This document shows, one piece after another, positions 6,514-8,788 of a stretch of 8,788 nt of DNA. Source of the DNA: JBHIER01 sp046760705 [NCBI: bacterium] (lineage in GTDB: Bacteria > JBHIER01 > G020348925); contig JBHIER010000113.1 of NCBI GenBank assembly GCA_046760705.1, forward strand, positions 1 through 8,788, given 5' to 3'. Made by a program: the position numbers and the translations under genes. The notes beneath the pieces are model-generated. The model had not been told where the DNA came from. It searched no databases and saw nothing but the letters and a program-made list of their open reading frames with translations. Positions within the stretch are counted from its first letter, which is position 1. Each line of letters opens with the position of its first letter.

Positions 6514-6723
6514 TTGAATGGTCAGAGAACGGAGGAGGAATTTCGACGCAAATATCCCGACGTTCGCATTGATCCGGAGTTTTTCAAACTCGTAGGAATT
6601 CTACCCTCTACTTCGGTCGAGCATGATAAAAAGGTAAACTACATTGTCACGAGAAATATAAAACATTACGAGCAAGATGAAATTCCGGTCTTGACGCCGG
6701 ACGAGCTGTTGGAGAGAATATGA
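6514..6723 (+). pseudogene. short ORF joining an unrecognised N-terminus to a PIN-toxin C-terminal tail, probably a deletion remnant
   Basis: The 69-codon frame from TTG 6514 has two parts. Residues 6-37 (EEEFRRKYPDVRIDPEFF and on) resemble small proteins found with antitoxins, but I cannot name the family. Residues 41-69, VNYIVTRNIKHYEQDEIPVL followed by TPDELLERI, look like the end of a VapC-type PIN nuclease, where D-x-I-V-T-R-N and then IPVLTPEEF are common. The PIN start with its first catalytic Asp and the central Glu is missing, and the Asp expected just before YIVTRN is Asn42. A deletion joining the two genes of a toxin-antitoxin pair would explain it. There is no ribosome binding site at a useful distance from the TTG. 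A real short protein is possible but would not be an active PIN nuclease. Confidence 0.45.
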
Positions 6724-6810
6724 CGGAGTAGGTTATTGCACGGGTTTTTGATGACATACGAGAGAGAAGCACCTGATGTATGTGGTTGTACCACTATGCT
6801 TAACAGGGCA

Positions 6811-6868
6811 GGCGACAAAAGTGACAAAGGTGACAGGATAATGTCACATCTTTGATTTTTCAGAAGTT
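6811..6868. repeat. 58-bp direct repeat, copy A, with three 9-bp iterons and palindrome GGTGACA-N6-TGTCACA
   Basis: It matches copy B at 7306-7363 at 54 of 58 positions with no gap. It opens with three tandem 9-mers of type GTGACAAAR (6812-6820, 6821-6829, 6830-6838). The last one forms the left arm of GGTGACA (6829-6835), spacer GGATAA, TGTCACA (6842-6848). The right part ends in TTTTTCAGAAGTT. It sits just upstream of the ATPase stump and overlaps that gene's alternative TTG start at 6852. A small separate hairpin, GTGGT-TGT-ACCAC, lies at 6782-6794. Confidence 0.85.
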
Positions 6869-6893
6869 ACAGGTAGTACGGAACGATATTGGG

Positions 6894-7298
6894 ATGAGAA
6901 ATAAAATTGTCAATCCTTACAACACCGAAACCGGTCGAGATACTGTCCACGGAAAGCCCAGATATCTTGGTGTAATTGGGGACTATGGTATGGGGAAGAC
7001 TGTACTTCTTTGGCAGTTCGAGAAATGTGTTCAAAAGGCAGGATATTATTCTATATTTGTCCAGTCTTATACTGTGAGTAATTTCAGGGATTTCTATAAT
7101 TTGATTCTCAACGGGGTAATTAGATTGCTTCCTCGAGAGAAGATTAATATCTTCAAAGCCTGGTTACAGGAGGTAGGTTTATCCATTGTTGGCACCGGAA
7201 TCACCATGAGCTTGAGGGAAAAAGATTTTGAACCTCAATCGGCGAGTTCCGATTGTGGCTCGGGGTTTCAAAGCCCTTTTTGCAGAATGGCACTGTGA
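6894..7298 (+). pseudogene. truncated P-loop ATPase (AAA/ORC-like N-terminal part)
   Basis: From ATG 6894 the 134-residue product has an NPYNTETGRD lead-in, then YLGVIGDYGMGKT with a complete Walker A (Gly29-Thr36), and a helix and strand typical of AAA/STAND-like nucleotide-binding domains (KCVQKAGYYSIFVQSYTV). It stops before any Walker B, sensor or arginine finger. The last 20 or so residues (SASSDCGSGFQ onward) lack the character of the domain and run into a GGGTTTCAAAGCCC palindrome, so the true gene probably broke near 7235. An intact homologue would be several hundred residues long and could belong to a defence or transposition ATPase; I cannot name the family. Codon use is more AT-rich than in the left-hand genes. 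TTG 6852 in frame would extend it into the 58-bp repeat. Confidence 0.6.
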
Positions 7299-7305
7299 CG
7301 GCTTA

Positions 7306-7363
7306 GGTGACAAAAGTGACAAAGGTGACAGGAAAATGTCACCTCTTTGAATTTTCAGAAGTT
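7306..7363. repeat. 58-bp direct repeat, copy B, with iterons and palindrome GGTGACA-N6-TGTCACC
   Basis: This is the second copy of the repeat at 6811-6868, offset by exactly 495 bases, with four substitutions. The 9-mers are at 7307-7315, 7316-7324 and 7325-7333. The palindrome is GGTGACA (7324-7330), spacer GGAAAA, TGTCACC (7337-7343), and outer AAAG/CTTT blocks lengthen the possible stem. It begins 7 bases after the ATPase stump ends. The flanking bases of the two copies are unrelated, so the repeat unit itself is limited to about 58 bp. Confidence 0.85.
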
Positions 7364-7447
7364 GGGATATTTTTTGCTGTAGTTGCACCTGCCTGTGCTG
7401 TGCTCGACACGGCAGAGCAAAAGTTTAAAGAAGGAAAAACAAAGTGA
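7325..7447 (+). CDS. possible 40-codon ORF with hydrophobic stretch, coupled to the next gene
   Basis: A frame from GTG 7325, inside repeat B, reads through GIFFAVVAPACAVLD, a short hydrophobic segment with a lipobox-like APAC, to TGA 7445-7447. The stop overlaps the next ATG as TGATG, the usual form of translational coupling. There is no ribosome binding site for the GTG, and the first third is repeat sequence, so this may be the tail of a lost membrane or secreted protein. Confidence 0.2.
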   Translation: MTGKCHLFEFSEVGIFFAVVAPACAVLDTAEQKFKEGKTK

Positions 7448-7644
7448 TGAAGAAAGAGAGATTTGAAGTAAGTTATTCTGAGCCAAACATAGAGAAAGAA
7501 ATACCGGGCTGGGATGGAAAAACGATAAAATCCACTAAAGTTGAACACATGGATTCGGACCTGCCTGTGCGTTGCACGCAGCCAGGCGGTACAGTGAAAA
7601 AATACTACTACAACGGTCTTACCTTCTGGACTGAAGATCCATAA
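7447..7644 (+). CDS. small hypothetical protein
   Basis: Function not recognised. The 65-residue polar product begins MKKERFEVSYSEPNIEKEIP and ends KKYYYNGLTFWTEDP. It has one Cys, no membrane segment and many aromatics at the end, suggesting a small beta-rich domain. A central PGWDGK turn and TQPGGTVKKYYYNG could be strand-turn-strand units. AAGGA at 7431-7435 lies 11 bases before ATG 7447 and 8 before the alternative GTG 7444, which would add one residue. The start overlaps the stop of a short upstream frame (TGATG). The nucleotidyltransferase-HEPN gene follows after 23 bases in the same direction. A role with that gene is possible from proximity only. Confidence 0.45.
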   Translation: MKKERFEVSYSEPNIEKEIPGWDGKTIKSTKVEHMDSDLPVRCTQPGGTVKKYYYNGLTFWTEDP

Positions 7645-7667
7645 TATCGACTTTTACTCTGAGCAAT

Positions 7668-8405
7668 ATGAAAGATCCTGTGGACAGACTCACACGGAAG
7701 AAAAGAGAGGCGACGGACTTTTTTATCCGCGCCCTCACCTCTGGGCCTGTGGGTGAAGTTATCGCCAAGGTGTATCTTTTCGGAGGTCTGGCTGAGGATA
7801 GAGTCACCAAAGAAAGTGATATTGACCTCTTTATAGTTGCCTTCAACAGCTTGAGAAGGGTGGCTGAAGAATGCGATAGTGTGGGATTGGAGACTGTGGT
7901 TACATACGATGAGATGGTCCAGCCTATTGTTGGTTGCATAGACGAACTAAGAAGCAATAGTTCTTACTTCCATAGGAAGGTTATCGAAAAAAAGAGGGAG
8001 ATGTACTCCATATCGGAAGAGAAGATCAAAAGAGGCGAAGCCAGAGAGTTTCTGGAGCTTGCAGGCCAGTATTACAGAGAAAGCTGTCCAAATCTGGAAT
8101 TAGGAAACTACAGATTACTTATCGACGGTGCCTATAACACTGTAGAACTATGCCTCAAAGGCTTTCTCATATTGAAGGGACGGGATATTCCTAGCCGGCA
8201 CAACACTACAGTGCAGCAGTTCTCGAGATTATATATAAAGACCGAGGAATTTCCAAGGGAGGTGGGCCGGAAAGTGAATCGTGGGTTGAGACTCAGGAAC
8301 GAAGCCAGATACGAACGTCACAGAGAAGTTACAAGGGAGGATGCAACCAGTATGTTGGAGTTAGCCAGAGAACTCCTGCAGGCTCCGGAAGAGAGGCTGA
8401 TGTGA
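7668..8405 (+). CDS. nucleotidyltransferase-HEPN fusion protein (toxin-antitoxin type domains)
   Basis: The 245-residue product has two domains. Residues 35-58 hold the minimal nucleotidyltransferase core YLFGGLAEDRVTKESDIDLF, where Asp51 and Asp53 form the D-x-D metal pair; the usual Gly-Ser is Gly39-Gly40 here. Residues 125-238 form an all-helical HEPN-like domain: REFLELAGQYYRES, then YNTVELCLKGFLILKGRDIP, then LRLRNEARYERH (207-218) and a closing helix ATSMLELARELL. The R-N-x3-Y...H cluster sits where HEPN proteins carry the R-x4-6-H ribonuclease motif or the modified tyrosine. In two-gene MNT/HEPN systems the transferase AMPylates and silences the HEPN RNase; here both are on one chain, as in some fused families. 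The loss of Ser at Gly40 raises the question of activity. The start is ATG 7668 with only a weak GAG upstream. A separate transferase follows 44 bases later. Confidence 0.8.
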   Translation: MKDPVDRLTRKKREATDFFIRALTSGPVGEVIAKVYLFGGLAEDRVTKESDIDLFIVAFNSLRRVAEECDSVGLETVVTYDEMVQPIVGCIDELRSNSSYFHRKVIEKKREMYSISEEKIKRGEAREFLELAGQYYRESCPNLELGNYRLLIDGAYNTVELCLKGFLILKGRDIPSRHNTTVQQFSRLYIKTEEFPREVGRKVNRGLRLRNEARYERHREVTREDATSMLELARELLQAPEERLM

Positions 8406-8412
8406 CGTGGCA

Positions 8413-8434
8413 AGGTGACAAAACCCTGTCACCT
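8413..8434. promoter_or_regulatory. palindrome AGGTGACA-N6-TGTCACCT, third member of the GTGACA family
   Basis: Perfect 8-bp arms (8413-8420 and 8427-8434) surround a 6-base AAACCC spacer. Arms and spacer length match the palindromes inside the 58-bp repeats A and B, but spacer and flanks differ. It starts 7 bases after the preceding stop and ends 15 bases before the next ATG, so it covers the likely leader of the nucleotidyltransferase gene. It could be an operator, a transcript hairpin limiting expression or an RNA processing site. No T-run follows, so an intrinsic terminator is unlikely. Confidence 0.6.
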
Positions 8435-8449
8435 GAGATAGAGGATAAA

Positions 8450-8788
8450 ATGAGAGAAAAGGCTGTACCCTTGAACAAACCGAATCTGGTGGAGAGTATG
8501 AGATCTTTCTTGAGTAAAAGGGAAGAAATCATATTTGCCTATATTTTTGGGTCTTTTGTAGAAGAGAGTGAACCTGGAGACGTGGATATAGCTCTATATT
8601 TGGATGAGAATAATCAGGTCGCCAGAGATTTGTGGTATGAGATCCGTTTTTCCATCGAGCTCGAAAAGGAATTTAGACTACCCTTTGATGTTATTCGCCT
8701 ATCGAGGGCTCCCGATCACCTCATATACGAGATTTCAAAAGGGATAGTAGTGAAAAATAGTGACGACGATCTCAGGGTAGATTTTATC
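8450..8788 (+). CDS. minimal nucleotidyltransferase (MntA-like antitoxin), 3' end outside window
   Basis: ATG 8450 follows GAGG (8441-8444) with a 5-base spacer. The frame stays open for 113 codons to the window edge. The core motif FAYIFGSFVEESEPGDVDIA has Gly34-Ser35, then Asp44 and Asp46 as the D-x-D metal pair, and Asp80 in PFDVIRL is the likely third acidic residue, so the catalytic set is complete. The spacing between GS and DxD is eight residues, two shorter than the GSx10DxD usually quoted for MntA but seen in short-loop relatives. In type VII toxin-antitoxin systems such proteins AMPylate a HEPN RNase encoded next door. A HEPN partner just downstream is therefore likely but outside the window; the upstream fusion protein is an alternative partner. 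Little of the protein can be missing, since the family is usually about 100-140 residues. Confidence 0.82.
   Translation, partial: MREKAVPLNKPNLVESMRSFLSKREEIIFAYIFGSFVEESEPGDVDIALYLDENNQVARDLWYEIRFSIELEKEFRLPFDVIRLSRAPDHLIYEISKGIVVKNSDDDLRVDFI

Noticed and set aside
7255-7282. GGGTTTCAAAGCCC followed by T5 as a terminator of the ATPase stump
   Set aside because: The perfect part of the stem is short, the remaining loop is too tight, and the sequence is still inside the open frame; not convincing enough to annotate.
6811-7363. CRISPR array or CRISPR-like repeats
   Set aside because: The two 58-bp copies enclose 437 bases of coding-like sequence, and the 9-mers are tandem without spacers. 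This is not the repeat-spacer pattern of an array.

Overview
The window looks like chromosomal DNA of an uncultured, probably anaerobic bacterium. The left three quarters are GC-rich, the right quarter is visibly more AT-rich, and the non-coding gaps are full of palindromic repeats of the kinds I associate from memory with Desulfobacterota and Chloroflexota genomes. No rRNA, tRNA or clear taxonomic marker is present, so the lineage is a weak inference.

Left part (about 1-6452), all on the + strand: a sulfate-activation locus. Sulfate adenylyltransferase (sat) and APS kinase (cysC) together make PAPS from sulfate and ATP. Two unlike type I phosphodiesterase/nucleotide pyrophosphatase-family enzymes follow (3532-4992 and 5103-6452). 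Interleaved with these four intact genes are three broken ones: a ribbon-helix-helix-like C-terminal fragment with an in-frame TAA (1-216), a rump of a membrane permease resembling SLC13/DASS (2624-2816), and a universal-stress-protein gene with an in-frame TAG (2828-3307). The natural reading is an ancestral sulfate uptake, activation and use cluster that has lost its transporter and Usp partner. No PAPS reductase, sulfite reductase or sulfotransferase is visible, so the fate of PAPS is open.

Right part (about 6453-8788): an accessory patch of toxin-antitoxin-type and broken genes. It holds a short ORF that appears to join an unrecognised N-terminus to a PIN-toxin tail (6514-6723), the N-terminal stump of a P-loop ATPase (6894-7298), a small unknown protein (7447-7644), a nucleotidyltransferase-HEPN fusion (7668-8405) and a separate minimal nucleotidyltransferase running off the end (8450-8788). 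Three copies of the palindrome GGTGACA-N6-TGTCAC lie in the gaps of this patch; two sit inside 58-bp direct repeats bracketing the ATPase stump. This is the most system-like non-coding signal in the window.

Gaps: 217-520 holds an imperfect inverted repeat and a REP-like pair; 1736-2005 holds a second REP-like pair and small palindromes; 3308-3531 holds a 129-bp MITE-like element with 10-bp terminal inverted repeats; 4993-5102 shows nothing I can interpret; 6724-6893 holds the first 58-bp repeat.
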